In this document: in pieces, positions 1 to 8,821 of the stretch
Position numbering within the stretch: the first letter of the stretch is position 1
How the letters are laid out: each line of letters opens with the position of its first letter
Assembly: GCF_009650435.1 (NCBI RefSeq)
Contig: NZ_VVIP01000078.1
Coordinates: forward strand, 19,480-83,479
Source: Foetidibacter luteolus
GTDB taxonomy: Bacteria; Bacteroidota; Bacteroidia; Chitinophagales; Chitinophagaceae
Direction of reading: 5' to 3'
Length of the DNA: 64,000 nucleotides
Position numbers and translations under genes: made by a program
The notes under the pieces: generated by a model
What the model was told of the DNA's origin: nothing
Databases searched by the model: none
Seen by the model: the letters and a program-made list of their open reading frames with translations, nothing else

Positions 1-1170
1 GTTGGCCTGCTCCATTTCCAATAATTTATCATAAGGCACATCCGCTTCAGCCAGCAATACATTCATGTGCCCCGGCATACGCCCTGCCACAGGGTGGATA
101 GCATACTTTACCTCCACCCCTTTTTCTTCCAGCAGTTCTTCCAGCTCCTGGCATACATGCTGCGCCTGGGCCACTGCCAGGCCATAACCAGGCACTACGA
201 TAATCTTATGTGCATAGCCCATTACCATGGCAGCATCTGTAATATTGATTTCTTTATAACTGCCCCCCGCCTGCTGCTGGCCACCGGCAGCGGAAGCAGT
301 ACCGCCGAACGAACCAATGAGCACATTGCGCAGGGAACGATTCATGGCGCGGCACATTAAAATGGTAAGCAGCGTACCCGCCGCCCCTACCAGAATGCCG
401 CCGGTAAGCATCACTTTATTGTTGTACAAAAAGCCACCGCATGCCGCAGCTACCCCGGTAAAGGAATTAAGCAGGGATATGACCACCGGCATATCGGCCC
501 CACCGATGGGCAAAACGAAGAGAATGCCGTAGATGAGTGCCGCAACAAAAATTAAAAGGAACAGGTATGCATTTAGCGGCATTATGAATACAAACAAAAG
601 CGATGCTACCATAATTATGAGCAGTACGCCAAGGTTGAGAAAGTGCTGTCCTTTAAAAGAGTAATCTTTTATTTTACTCTTTAATTTACCCCATGCAACC
701 ACGCTACCGGCGAATGAGACAGATCCAATAAAACATCCCAAAATAATAACCAGCAGGGTGGCCCTATGGCTAACTACAACACTCTGCCAAGACTCATCAA
801 TCAACGCAAATTGTGCAACAAGGTGCCAATCTAAATACTCGCTTATCGAAATCAGCGCTGCACAGGCCCCACCCATACCATTGAACAGGCTTACCATTTC
901 GGGCATGGCCGTCATTTTTACTTTTTTGGCAGCCAGCACGCCTATGACGCTGCCAATTAACAGGCCTCCGAAAATCCATCCATAATTGTGTAAGGCATTG
1001 CCTTCTTCATCGCGGTATAAAAAGATGGTGCCCGCAATCGCGGTAACCATCCCGCCAGCCGCAATAAGGTTTCCCTTGCGGGCTGTAGCCGGGCTTGACA
1101 GCATTTTTAACCCTACAATAAATGTTACAGATGCAAGTAGATAAATGATGGCCAGTATTTCCGATTGCAT
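1..1170 (-). CDS. pntB: NAD(P) transhydrogenase subunit beta, 3' end cut by window edge
   Basis: Membrane subunit of the proton-translocating transhydrogenase, which uses the proton gradient to move hydride from NADH to NADP+. The reading frame runs from the ATG at 1170 through 390 codons to base 1 without a stop, so the gene continues outside the window; full-length PntB is about 460 residues. The N-terminal two thirds are a run of hydrophobic helices. The visible C-terminal part contains the start of the NADP(H)-binding domain III, including a GYGLAVAQAQ segment and HPVAGRMPGHMNVLL. It lies 53 bp downstream of the small alpha subunit gene on the same strand, as expected for a pntAA-pntAB-pntB operon. 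The missing end is probably the last ~70 residues. Identification is secure from family motifs and context. Confidence 0.96.
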   Translation of the reverse strand, partial: MQSEILAIIYLLASVTFIVGLKMLSSPATARKGNLIAAGGMVTAIAGTIFLYRDEEGNALHNYGWIFGGLLIGSVIGVLAAKKVKMTAMPEMVSLFNGMGGACAALISISEYLDWHLVAQFALIDESWQSVVVSHRATLLVIILGCFIGSVSFAGSVVAWGKLKSKIKDYSFKGQHFLNLGVLLIIMVASLLFVFIMPLNAYLFLLIFVAALIYGILFVLPIGGADMPVVISLLNSFTGVAAACGGFLYNNKVMLTGGILVGAAGTLLTILMCRAMNRSLRNVLIGSFGGTASAAGGQQQAGGSYKEINITDAAMVMGYAHKIIVVPGYGLAVAQAQHVCQELEELLEEKGVEVKYAIHPVAGRMPGHMNVLLAEADVPYDKLLEMEQAN

Positions 1171-1223
1171 ATTGAATTTTTAAAATCTCATCATTTAATC
1201 AGTATAATCATTTCAATCAGTGG

Positions 1224-1532
1224 TCATTTCTTTTTCTTAAACATTTCCAGCATCCTGTCTGTTACCACAAAACCGCCTACCACGTTTAGAGTGCCGAGAA
1301 TTACAGCGAGAAAGCCAAGAACAATTGCCATGTAGTTATCATGCTCTGCTTTGCCCATTACGATAATAGCGCCGATAATTACCACGCCATGTATTGCATT
1401 GGCCCCGCTCATAAGCGGTGTATGCAGAACACTGGGCACACGGCCAATAACTTCTATACCCAGAAAGATCATGAGCACAACAATGTAGATGTACTGTTCA
1501 TGCTGACTTATCCAGTGGAGGACGTTTTGCAT
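1224..1532 (-). CDS. pntAB: NAD(P) transhydrogenase subunit alpha part 2 (membrane segment)
   Basis: 102-residue membrane part of the split alpha subunit; with PntB it forms the proton channel (domain II). Three to four hydrophobic helices fill the protein, and the segment MSGANAIHGVVIIGA is typical of this subunit. The C-terminus is a basic KKKK tail. It sits directly before pntB. Upstream, however, a 391-bp gap full of repeats separates it from pntAA, whereas these genes normally lie close together. Three-gene organisation (AA, AB, B) as in Rhodospirillum is the usual form outside enterobacteria. Confidence 0.95.
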   Translation of the reverse strand: MQNVLHWISQHEQYIYIVVLMIFLGIEVIGRVPSVLHTPLMSGANAIHGVVIIGAIIVMGKAEHDNYMAIVLGFLAVILGTLNVVGGFVVTDRMLEMFKKKK

Positions 1533-1627
1533 AATGAATAGTTTTTACACATATAAGCAACCGGAGACCGATGCCCGCCTTAAGCTGAACGACGCTTTAC
1601 AAAACCTGCCCGCGACAGCAGCAGCGC

Positions 1628-1748
1628 AATGTCATTAAGCTAAGGAAACGAATGTCAGGCTGAGCTTGTCGAAACCGGGTTATGCAAGCCGCTTTTTCAC
1701 CAATCCGCCTTCGACAGGCTCAGGCTGACAGCTTAACTTAATGACATT
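1628..1748. repeat. Long imperfect inverted repeat inside the pnt operon
   Basis: Arms at about 1628-1673 and 1710-1748 are inverted copies of each other: both carry AATGTCATTAAG at the outer end and TGTCAGGCTGAGC.TGTCGAA at the inner end, with about 7 extra bases in the left arm. The loop is about 36 bases. The inner motif is the one repeated three times at 31246-31332, so this is a copy of a dispersed family. No T-run follows on either strand, so a simple intrinsic terminator is not indicated. Confidence 0.8.
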
Positions 1749-1770
1749 GAGCAGCAGCGTGTTGCACTTT

Positions 1771-1873
1771 CGGGTGAGGGATTGCAGCGGGTACCCCGGT
1801 GAAGCCATTGCAGCCCGGCTTTTGTGCCGGAGTATGAGCGGAAAGCCCGGCCCGAGGTACGAGGGACACCCCC
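1771..1873 (+). repeat. Family A structured repeat, copy A1
   Basis: First of ten copies of a ~75-115 bp intergenic element. Order of conserved parts: CGGGTGAGGGATTG.AGCGG, a variable inner segment, AGCGGAAAGCCCGGCCC, a short hairpin, then GGACACCCCC. In this copy the inner part holds a CCGGC/GCCGG stem and the 3' part a CCC/GGG stem. It lies in the 391-bp gap between pntAB and pntAA (1533-1923), which has no plausible gene, and is antisense to the operon. Confidence 0.85.
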
Positions 1874-1923
1874 AACAACATCTTATCACAATATAACGCT
1901 ACAACCCTGCCGCAAATGTGCAT

Positions 1924-3045
1924 TTACAGCAACGCCTTTACACGCTCATGCAACACTTGCCCATTGTGGGCAATACAACAGCCTTTTACAATATCATCCT
2001 CAAAATTCAACTGCAATGAACCTTCTTTACTAATGATAAGCTGTAAAAAATTGAGGATGTTTTTGCCATACAGTTTGCTTGCATCGGCAGGCATACCGGC
2101 GGCAAGATTACTGTTGCCAACAATGGTTACCCCTTTGTATGTAACGGTTTCGTTGTTCCTGGTGAGAGCGGTGTTGCCGCCGGATGAAGCAGCGAGATCA
2201 ATGATAATGGAGCCAGGTTTCATGCCATCTAACATGGCCTGGGTAACCAGTAATGGCGCAGGTTTTCCCGGAATTTGGGCAGTGGTAATTACTACATCCG
2301 CCTTGGCGATGGACTGCGCAATTTTGTTTTGCTGCTTTTGCTTGTAATCATCGGTTTGTTCTACCGCGTAACCACCGGCGGCGGTAGCGTCGGCAGCACC
2401 TTCCACCTCGATAAACTTGGCGCCCAGGCTCATTACTTCTTCTTTAACCGCAGGCCTTGTATCAAATACTTCAACAACAGCACCCAACCTGCGTGCCGTA
2501 GCCACCGCCTGCAGCCCGGCCACCCCGGCGCCGAGTATCAACACTTTCGCGGGGGCAATACTGCCTGCAGCCGTCATAAACATGGGAAAGTAACGCGGGT
2601 ACATTGATGCCGCCAACAGCACGGCCTTGTAACCCGCAATATTGGCCTGGCTGCTTAACACATCCATGCTTTGGGCACGGGTGGTGCGGGGCGCCATATC
2701 AATACTAAATACGGTAACATTCCGCAACGCCCATTGCTGCATTAACTGAGGATTGAACAATGGCTGGAAAATACCCAGCAATACGGTACCGGAACGAACG
2801 AGCTGGATATCATCAGCAGAAAGCGGGTTGATGGAAAGAAGGATATCCGCTGTTTGTAAAATGGCGTGGCGTGGGTGTATAACAGCGTTCTTAAGCATGT
2901 ATGCTTCATCAAACGCAAAGGCACGTATACCGGCTGATTGCTCTACCCCTGTCTGCACATTTAACTTTGCTAACGATTCAACCTGTTCCGGTAACATGGA
3001 TACCCTGCTGTCTGACCCTGGTTCTTTGAGTATGCCAGCAATCAT
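1924..3045 (-). CDS. pntAA: NAD(P) transhydrogenase subunit alpha part 1 (NAD-binding)
   Basis: Soluble 373-residue NAD(H)-binding domain I of the transhydrogenase, related to alanine dehydrogenase. An N-terminal half with SMLPEQV is followed by the Rossmann motif LGAGVAGLQA at about residues 171-180 and the acidic end of the second strand in VFDTR. A Q-rich mobile loop region (DDYKQKQQNK) follows near residue 232, and the protein ends in a NAD-site segment with GNSNLAAGMPADASKLYGKN. Length matches separately encoded alpha-1 subunits. It is the first gene of the minus-strand pnt operon, followed after a repeat-filled gap by pntAB and pntB. Confidence 0.96.
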   Translation of the reverse strand: MIAGILKEPGSDSRVSMLPEQVESLAKLNVQTGVEQSAGIRAFAFDEAYMLKNAVIHPRHAILQTADILLSINPLSADDIQLVRSGTVLLGIFQPLFNPQLMQQWALRNVTVFSIDMAPRTTRAQSMDVLSSQANIAGYKAVLLAASMYPRYFPMFMTAAGSIAPAKVLILGAGVAGLQAVATARRLGAVVEVFDTRPAVKEEVMSLGAKFIEVEGAADATAAGGYAVEQTDDYKQKQQNKIAQSIAKADVVITTAQIPGKPAPLLVTQAMLDGMKPGSIIIDLAASSGGNTALTRNNETVTYKGVTIVGNSNLAAGMPADASKLYGKNILNFLQLIISKEGSLQLNFEDDIVKGCCIAHNGQVLHERVKALL

Positions 3046-3152
3046 ACTTTAAATTAGAACTATTTTTCTGAAAAACAGCAAGTTAACAGGTTAGAATTTT
3101 ATAAGAACATGACCAGCCTACAGCTTGCAGGTATTTGCTTAACTGTGCTACA

Positions 3153-3536
3153 CTATACTACAGAAGTTATCCACCAGGTATTGCCGTGTGGGTCTTTTAC
3201 ACCGCCACTACGACCATAGCCTTGGTTGCTTACTGGCATAATTTCTTCAGCACCGGCTTCCAGCGCCGCCGCAAAAGTGGCATCAGCGTCGGCCACATAA
3301 ACAAAAAGGCCGGCGTTCTGGGGCGGCCACTGGTCGTTACAATCTCCAAACATGATAGCACTGCCGCTGATATTTATTTCCGCATGCATAATGGTTGGGG
3401 AGTCATCCCTCAACTTTTTATAAATTTCTTTTGCGCCAAAAACTTTTTGTGCAAAGGCGAGAAAGCCTTCTGCATTGTTTAAAATCAGGTAAGGCATAAC
3501 CGCATTGTGGCCTTGTGGAATTTTTACTTCACTCAT
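3153..3536 (-). CDS. VOC family (glyoxalase/PhnB-like) protein
   Basis: 127-residue vicinal-oxygen-chelate fold protein of the PhnB/YCII-like group. Recognisable parts are the N-terminal PYLILNNAEGFLAFAQKVFGA strand-helix, a central HAEINISGSAIMFGD strand and the C-terminal GVKDPHGNTWWI signature. The open frame extends upstream to 3680, but the ATG at 3536 (MSEVKIPQG) gives the usual family length and the upstream part does not resemble the family. Substrate is unknown; members include metal-dependent lyases and resistance proteins as well as non-enzymatic relatives. It is not tightly packed with its neighbours (108 bp and 127 bp gaps). Confidence 0.85.
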   Translation of the reverse strand: MSEVKIPQGHNAVMPYLILNNAEGFLAFAQKVFGAKEIYKKLRDDSPTIMHAEINISGSAIMFGDCNDQWPPQNAGLFVYVADADATFAAALEAGAEEIMPVSNQGYGRSGGVKDPHGNTWWITSVV

Positions 3537-3624
3537 TGTTTTAATTTTTGTTTGCACAAAACTAACTACAGGCCCTTGGGAAAAATTGGAAAAACACGAC
3601 GGGATGGGGTAATGGGGTATGTTT

Positions 3625-3654
3625 GATGTAAGATGTAAAATGTACGATGTAAAG
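3625..3654 (+). repeat. Low-complexity degenerate GATGTA repeat
   Basis: Four imperfect copies of a GATGTAA/GATGTAC-like unit. A similar run occurs at 42610-42646 after the DUF5916 gene, so it belongs to a dispersed low-complexity family. No coding or regulatory role is apparent. Confidence 0.55.
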
Positions 3655-3663
3655 ATATCATGT

Positions 3664-4686
3664 CTATTTAGCCGCCGCAAACCAGTTATTGTACACTACC
3701 AGGCCAATGGTTATCCAAACAAAAATTGCCGGCACCAGGGCACTGCGGGGGTATAGGAAAAAATTGGAAGTGAATGCAGCGGCAGGCACCAGCGCCATTA
3801 GCCACGCGGCGGTGGACATATCTTTTACCAAAAAAACCATGGGTACCAGCAACAGCAGCATTACCAGTAACACAGCCCAGGCCTTGCGTGCCTGTATAAG
3901 CATGCGGCCATTGTTGTTTTGCCACACTACAAGCCCTGCAATAACACAAAAACAAAGTACGCCATAGGATGCGTAGAACGATACGGCATTACCCACCTTG
4001 ATAACATGCGGCTGCCACCGCGGTATATAATGCAGCAGCACGGTAATGTTATCGTTAACAAACAGCCATGCAGCCAAAAAGTAAAATGGTGTTATTATAC
4101 CCATGAGCAGCAAAAACCATTCGTTGGCATGAAATGGCCGCAATATGGCCAGGGAAAAATAAACCACCAGTATAAGCGGTAAGGCTGGGTAGTAACCGGC
4201 TATAGCTATACCGGTTATTAAGCCAATATTATAAATAAGCGTTTTAGGATTAGGGGAGTTGTATAACCGGGCTATCCTGTAAATCAGCCATATCAGGAAA
4301 CTGTTGGTAATAAGTGCAGGCGTAAACTGGTTCCATTCTTTAAACAGAGCGGTAAACAATACATAAGCCAGGGCGGCGGTAAAGGCCGGCTTATTTACCA
4401 TCTTCACTTCGTTTAGTATGTAGTTAAGCCTTAATGCCTGTATAATGACCGTGGCATGGTAAAATACCGCCAGCGCCAACGGCGGCATGCCCGCAAAATA
4501 TTTTGCAAGGATATCCGCTATAAATCCTTCGCCTGGTACCGCCAATACAACAGGCGGTTCTGTAAAAAAATGGGCATGTAATAAAATACTGAACGCGGTA
4601 AGCCAAAATACGTTTGCCGCTGAATTGTCTCTAAAGATTGATACCACCTGCTTTGCATTAACTATCCAGTTGTCCGGCGCATCCAT
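3664..4686 (-). CDS. Polytopic membrane protein, DUF6427-like
   Basis: 340-residue integral membrane protein with roughly nine to ten hydrophobic segments spread over its whole length and only short polar loops; no signal peptide or enzymatic motif is visible. The opening stretch VVSIFRDNSAANVFWL and the later NSPNPKTLIYNIGL resemble the Bacteroidota-specific DUF6427 family of unknown function. Assignment is by overall resemblance rather than a diagnostic motif. The ATG at 4686 gives a full-length protein. It is separated by 51 bp from the upstream secreted-protein gene on the same strand, so the two could be co-transcribed. Confidence 0.65.
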   Translation of the reverse strand: MDAPDNWIVNAKQVVSIFRDNSAANVFWLTAFSILLHAHFFTEPPVVLAVPGEGFIADILAKYFAGMPPLALAVFYHATVIIQALRLNYILNEVKMVNKPAFTAALAYVLFTALFKEWNQFTPALITNSFLIWLIYRIARLYNSPNPKTLIYNIGLITGIAIAGYYPALPLILVVYFSLAILRPFHANEWFLLLMGIITPFYFLAAWLFVNDNITVLLHYIPRWQPHVIKVGNAVSFYASYGVLCFCVIAGLVVWQNNNGRMLIQARKAWAVLLVMLLLLVPMVFLVKDMSTAAWLMALVPAAAFTSNFFLYPRSALVPAIFVWITIGLVVYNNWFAAAK

Positions 4687-4737
4687 TTAAACCGGGCACG
4701 GCGCCCTGCGGATATTGAACCAAACAAATGAAGAGGA

Positions 4738-6264
4738 TTAAAACTCGATTTTTGCAAAGCAAATATAATTCCTGTACTGGCACGGAACCAATAAAGTACG
4801 GGCGGCCACCTGCTTAGCATAACGCGGCATAAAATCGTAGCCCTTATCCAGGTTGCGGAAAGTGGGGTTACGGGTTATTTTGCCTTGCGCATCTATGCTT
4901 TGATCGTTGAGCAGCATGGTACGTTTGGAAGCCTCGTTATAGATGAAGTGCACTTCGCTGCCGGCGTTATAAGTGGTGTAGCCGATAAAGTTGTCTGTAT
5001 TATCATCAAACTGGGATTTGCGGATAACATTGCCCCATTCCAGTTTAGTGGTTGAGTCGAAGGACAGGATGGCGATATTATCAGCGAAGTAACGGTTTAT
5101 CTGGTTGTTAAAACTGTTCCAGCGGCCCCAGGGATAGTAATAACTATAGAATGGGCTGTAATAGTAATAAGAACTCATGGGGCTGTAAAATGGTGACCCA
5201 TACATATAATCCCAGCGGTTGTACATGCCGCCGCGGGAAGAAGTGTACGCCGCTTCTGAAGCTATGAAAAAACCCCCATCCTTACGCATAACAATGTTTT
5301 GCAGAAAGTAATCGTTAAACGCGGTTTTCAGGTTACCCTCACTCCTGGCTTCTGCACGCAGCTCTTCATTAAAAAAAGCATTGCCGGTAGCTTTTTCTGT
5401 ACGGCTTACCTTATTCCACAATGTAGCATACAGCCCGTCTATATTGCCCCGTTTACCTTTACTGAAGAAAGAAGCGATAAGGTAATTTTTATTAATGTTG
5501 TCAATTTTAAGGCGCAGGTCGTCAAGGAAAATTTTGGACAGTGTTAAATCATACGATGCAAGTGTATCTTCCATCAATGGCTTGTAAAATAGGGTTATCT
5601 TGTTGATATTGTCTTTTTGGTTAGAACCCGCTGGCCTTAAAAAAACAATATCACCATCATTATCCACAGCAAATTCATTCAGGAACATACTTTTTTCGGG
5701 CATGGGCACATGCAGGCTGCTTTTTTTCAGCAGTTGCATTTCCTGATCAAAAACAAAAGTGGTTACCTCGTAGTCTTTCTCTTCCTTGCTGTTTATTTTA
5801 AACACGAATATTTTTTTCTTGTCATCGCTGTTTAAAAAAGTATAGATCTTGTTGTTGGATGAATAGTTGATATTGGTGGTATCCAGCACAACAGGGTCTG
5901 CCAACAGCTTGGCTTCACCATTCATTTTGGCATAGGCCCCAATAACATTGTTACGGTACTGGTATTGAAAAAAGAGATAGAAGTAATCGCGGTAAGCCAG
6001 GAACTCCACCCCCAAAACACGGTCTGGCAAAAAAGCAAGCTCCTGTTTGCCAATAAGCTTCATGTCATTGTCCAGCATAGAGATGCTGTATTTGTTCCGG
6101 GTATTTTTATACACCAGGAACCTGTCGTTCATTTTGCCTATTACATCAAAATTCAGTTGGCGGGTATCATCTTTATCGGGTGCGGAGTAGGTAATTTTTT
6201 GTGCACCACCCCAGGCGATAAAACATATGGACAAAGCAGCAGACAGTAACATTCGTTTCATCAT
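4738..6264 (-). CDS. Secreted protein of unknown function with Tyr-rich segment
   Basis: About 508 residues beginning with a signal peptide (MMKRMLLSAALSICFIAWGGAQ), so the mature protein is periplasmic or outer-membrane associated. I do not recognise the family. The sequence alternates short beta-like stretches and polar turns, as in a repeat or propeller-like protein, with a striking Tyr/Ser/Pro-rich stretch (around SPMSSYYYYSPFYSYYY) about three quarters of the way along. The frame is open up to 6288, but that start would overlap a TACATTTG promoter box at 6286-6293. The ATG pair at 6264/6261 also immediately precedes the signal peptide and is preferred. It is divergent from kup with ~186 bp between starts. 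Confidence 0.75.
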   Translation of the reverse strand: MMKRMLLSAALSICFIAWGGAQKITYSAPDKDDTRQLNFDVIGKMNDRFLVYKNTRNKYSISMLDNDMKLIGKQELAFLPDRVLGVEFLAYRDYFYLFFQYQYRNNVIGAYAKMNGEAKLLADPVVLDTTNINYSSNNKIYTFLNSDDKKKIFVFKINSKEEKDYEVTTFVFDQEMQLLKKSSLHVPMPEKSMFLNEFAVDNDGDIVFLRPAGSNQKDNINKITLFYKPLMEDTLASYDLTLSKIFLDDLRLKIDNINKNYLIASFFSKGKRGNIDGLYATLWNKVSRTEKATGNAFFNEELRAEARSEGNLKTAFNDYFLQNIVMRKDGGFFIASEAAYTSSRGGMYNRWDYMYGSPFYSPMSSYYYYSPFYSYYYPWGRWNSFNNQINRYFADNIAILSFDSTTKLEWGNVIRKSQFDDNTDNFIGYTTYNAGSEVHFIYNEASKRTMLLNDQSIDAQGKITRNPTFRNLDKGYDFMPRYAKQVAARTLLVPCQYRNYICFAKIEF

Positions 6265-6285
6265 AGTTAACCTTAATTTCGCTAA

Positions 6286-6293
6286 CAAATGTA
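6286..6293 (-). promoter_or_regulatory. Bacteroidota -7 box (TACATTTG) for the secreted-protein gene
   Basis: Minus-strand TACATTTG matches the TAnnTTTG consensus 22 bp upstream of the chosen start at 6264. No convincing -33 TTTG was found at the usual distance, so the call rests on one element. Confidence 0.4.
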
Positions 6294-6407
6294 AGTTTAA
6301 GCGTATTTATAATTTTGTAAAGTAAACTTAAAGCTACAGCATATACTACGAAATTAAAACGCAAATAGTTGCGTCCTATTTTTAAACGCTAACATTGTAT
6401 TAAACTA

Positions 6408-6415
6408 TACATTTG
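6408..6415 (+). promoter_or_regulatory. Bacteroidota -7 box (TACATTTG) for kup
   Basis: Plus-strand TACATTTG matches TAnnTTTG, 35 bp before the GTG start of kup. It is identical to the divergent box at 6286-6293. No -33 element at normal spacing, and no riboswitch-like structure, was noticed in the intervening leader. Confidence 0.4.
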
Positions 6416-6450
6416 TTAAGATTTTTGATTCCGGACTTAATTTTTATTTC

Positions 6451-8427
6451 GTGAGTAAGCAGCTTGACAAAGTTTCCGTTGCAGGGTTAGTTATTGCATT
6501 AGGAATTATCTACGGCGACATAGGCACCTCCCCGCTCTACGTGTTTAACGCCATTATTTTCGAAAGAACCATTACCGAAACACTTATCATAGGCAGCCTT
6601 TCCTGCATTATCTGGACGATAACCTTACAAACAACCCTTAAATACGTATGGCTTGTACTAAGGGCTGACAACAAAGGGGAAGGCGGCACGTTTGCCCTGT
6701 ACGCCCTTGTACGGCGGCACAAAAAATGGCTGGTAATACCTGCTATGCTGGGTGGGGCTGCCTTGCTGGCAGACGGTATTATTACCCCTCCTATTTCCAT
6801 TACTTCTGCCATAGAAGGTTTACGGGAATTAAAGGCGCTGCACCATCTTCCGCAAAACACAATTGTAGTTATTGTCTTGTGCATATTGGTAGCATTCTTC
6901 TTTTTGCAGCAGTTTGGCACTTCATCCATAGGTAAACTTTTCGGACCCATAATGTTCCTGTGGTTTTCTATGCTGGCAATATTGGGCATAGTGCATATTT
7001 CAGATGATTTCTCTATCATTAAGGCGTTAAGCCCACATTATGCCATACAGTTTTTAATACAGTATCCCGGTGGCTTCTGGTTGCTTGGCGCCGTATTCCT
7101 CTGTACAACGGGCGCCGAGGCGCTTTATTCAGACCTTGGCCATTGTGGCCGCGGTAATATAAGGGTATCGTGGATTTTTGTAAAAGCCTGCCTGCTGCTT
7201 AACTATTTTGGCCAGGGTGCTTACCTGCTGGCCCACCGCACAGGCATGACAATTGATGCAGCCACCAAAGAAGCCGAAGGCATCAATGCTTTTTTTGACC
7301 TTATGCCCCAATGGTTTGTAATACTGGGTGTAGTAATAGCTACTACCGCCGCCGTTATTGCCAGCCAGGCCATGATATCAGGTTCGTTTACACTGGTTGC
7401 CGAGGCGCTGCGGCTTAACCTGTGGCCTAAGATGAAGCTCAATTACCCATCTGAAGAAAAGGGCCAGATATTTATCCCCTCCATTAACACCATACTCTTT
7501 GTGGGTTGCGCCAGCGTAATTCTTTATTTCAGGGAATCATCAAAAATGGAGGCGGCTTACGGCCTTGCTATCGTCGTCACCATGATAACCACCACCATCC
7601 TCTTTGCCAATTATATGGTGCGAAGGCGCGTTCCCTCGTACTGGATTTACCTTTTCCTTATTATATATATGGTTGTGGAAATCGCCTTCCTGGTAGCAAA
7701 TATTCAAAAGTTTCCCCATGGCGGTTTCGCCACCTTTGTTGTGGGCGGCATCATGTTCGTAATTATGTATGTGTGGTTCCGCAGCCGTAGAATAAAAAAC
7801 CGCTATGTAGAATTTGTGCGGCTGGAACACTACCTGCCCATGATACAGGAACTAAGCAACGATAAAACCGTGCCCAAGTATGCCACCCACCTGGTGTACA
7901 TGACCAGCGCCAACAACCCGAAGGAAATAGAACACAAAATCATTTATTCCATTTTAAACAAAAAACCCAAACGGGCAGATATATACTGGTTTGTACACGT
8001 GGATGTGCTGGACGACCCTTATACCTGCGAGTTTATTGTTGACCACATTATACCCAACGACATTATACGGGTAGAATTCCGACTGGGCTTTAGGGTAGAA
8101 CAAAAAATAAACCTCATGTTCCGAAAAGTGGTGGAAGAACTCGTAAACAATAAAGAAGTAAACATTACCAGCCGCTATGAAAGCCTGGAAAAAAACAATG
8201 TAGTGGGCGACTTCCAGTTTATTGTTATGGAAAAATACCTTTCCAACGACAATGAGTTACCATTTGTAGAGAAGGTGATTATGAAACTCTATTTCTGGGT
8301 GAAAGACATTAGCCTGAGCGAAGAACGCGGTTTTGGCCTTGACCCCAGTTTTGTTACGGTAGAAAAATTTCCCCTCATCGTATCGCCGGTACCATCAATA
8401 CCGTTAAAACGGATTTTTACAGAGTAA
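6451..8427 (+). CDS. kup: KUP-family potassium transporter
   Basis: 658-residue K+:H+ symporter of the KUP/HAK/KT family in the inner membrane. The family signature GDIGTSPLYV lies at residues ~23-32 in the first helix, followed by about twelve transmembrane helices to residue ~440 (including LFGPIMFLWF and CTTGAEALYSDLGHCG). A ~200-residue cytoplasmic C-terminal domain follows. The gene starts with GTG; an in-frame ATG is not available close by and the second-helix signature requires this start. Length equals that of typical Kup proteins. It stands alone, divergent from the secreted-protein gene. Confidence 0.97.
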   Translation: MSKQLDKVSVAGLVIALGIIYGDIGTSPLYVFNAIIFERTITETLIIGSLSCIIWTITLQTTLKYVWLVLRADNKGEGGTFALYALVRRHKKWLVIPAMLGGAALLADGIITPPISITSAIEGLRELKALHHLPQNTIVVIVLCILVAFFFLQQFGTSSIGKLFGPIMFLWFSMLAILGIVHISDDFSIIKALSPHYAIQFLIQYPGGFWLLGAVFLCTTGAEALYSDLGHCGRGNIRVSWIFVKACLLLNYFGQGAYLLAHRTGMTIDAATKEAEGINAFFDLMPQWFVILGVVIATTAAVIASQAMISGSFTLVAEALRLNLWPKMKLNYPSEEKGQIFIPSINTILFVGCASVILYFRESSKMEAAYGLAIVVTMITTTILFANYMVRRRVPSYWIYLFLIIYMVVEIAFLVANIQKFPHGGFATFVVGGIMFVIMYVWFRSRRIKNRYVEFVRLEHYLPMIQELSNDKTVPKYATHLVYMTSANNPKEIEHKIIYSILNKKPKRADIYWFVHVDVLDDPYTCEFIVDHIIPNDIIRVEFRLGFRVEQKINLMFRKVVEELVNNKEVNITSRYESLEKNNVVGDFQFIVMEKYLSNDNELPFVEKVIMKLYFWVKDISLSEERGFGLDPSFVTVEKFPLIVSPVPSIPLKRIFTE

Positions 8428-8472
8428 ACCACTTTTTGTTGCTGCACAACTGTTTAGGTGGCAAACTGAAGT

Positions 8473-8685
8473 GCCCTGTGGCATCGGCTGTTGCGTCGCA
8501 CTACGTTCATCGTTCAGTTCAATGGGCGGCTTTTCAGCCCCTTATAACCACCCGGTTTAACCAGGTACACCAGTCAAAATTCCGGTTGAGATAATCTACC
8601 CGGGTCTGAAAAGCTGCCATGAAAAACCAGCCGATGAAAGGATTGCGACGCAACTGGGCCGCCATGAAAAACCGGACGCCGGTAC
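8473..8685. repeat. Inverted pair of family E repeats
   Basis: Two related elements face each other: a minus-oriented copy at about 8473-8545 and a plus-oriented copy at about 8605-8685. Shared parts are GGGCTGAAAAG, CGATGAA and TTGCGACGCAAC. The plus copy closely matches one at 42895-42975, and the GCCGCCCATTGAACTGAACG stretch of the minus copy recurs at 49551-49575. They fill most of the 394-bp gap 8428-8821, which holds no plausible gene; the short frame from 8619 is made of the repeat. Confidence 0.75.
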
Positions 8686-8821
8686 CCAAAAGGCTTTGCC
8701 GCATTTCTTACTTTTATCTCACTATTTTTTACCCTTGTCTCATTTACTTACGCACAGCTTTTTCTGCATATAGTTTTGTGCCACGGTTAACAGATATTGT
8801 TGCCGTGTCAAAAAAAGTTTT

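Noticed and set aside
6294..6450. Possible K+ or c-di-AMP riboswitch before kup
   Set aside because: The leader after the promoter box is only ~35 bp and no known riboswitch core was found.
6537..7019. 160-aa minus-strand frame opposite kup
   Set aside because: Lies within the Kup helices; no independent support.
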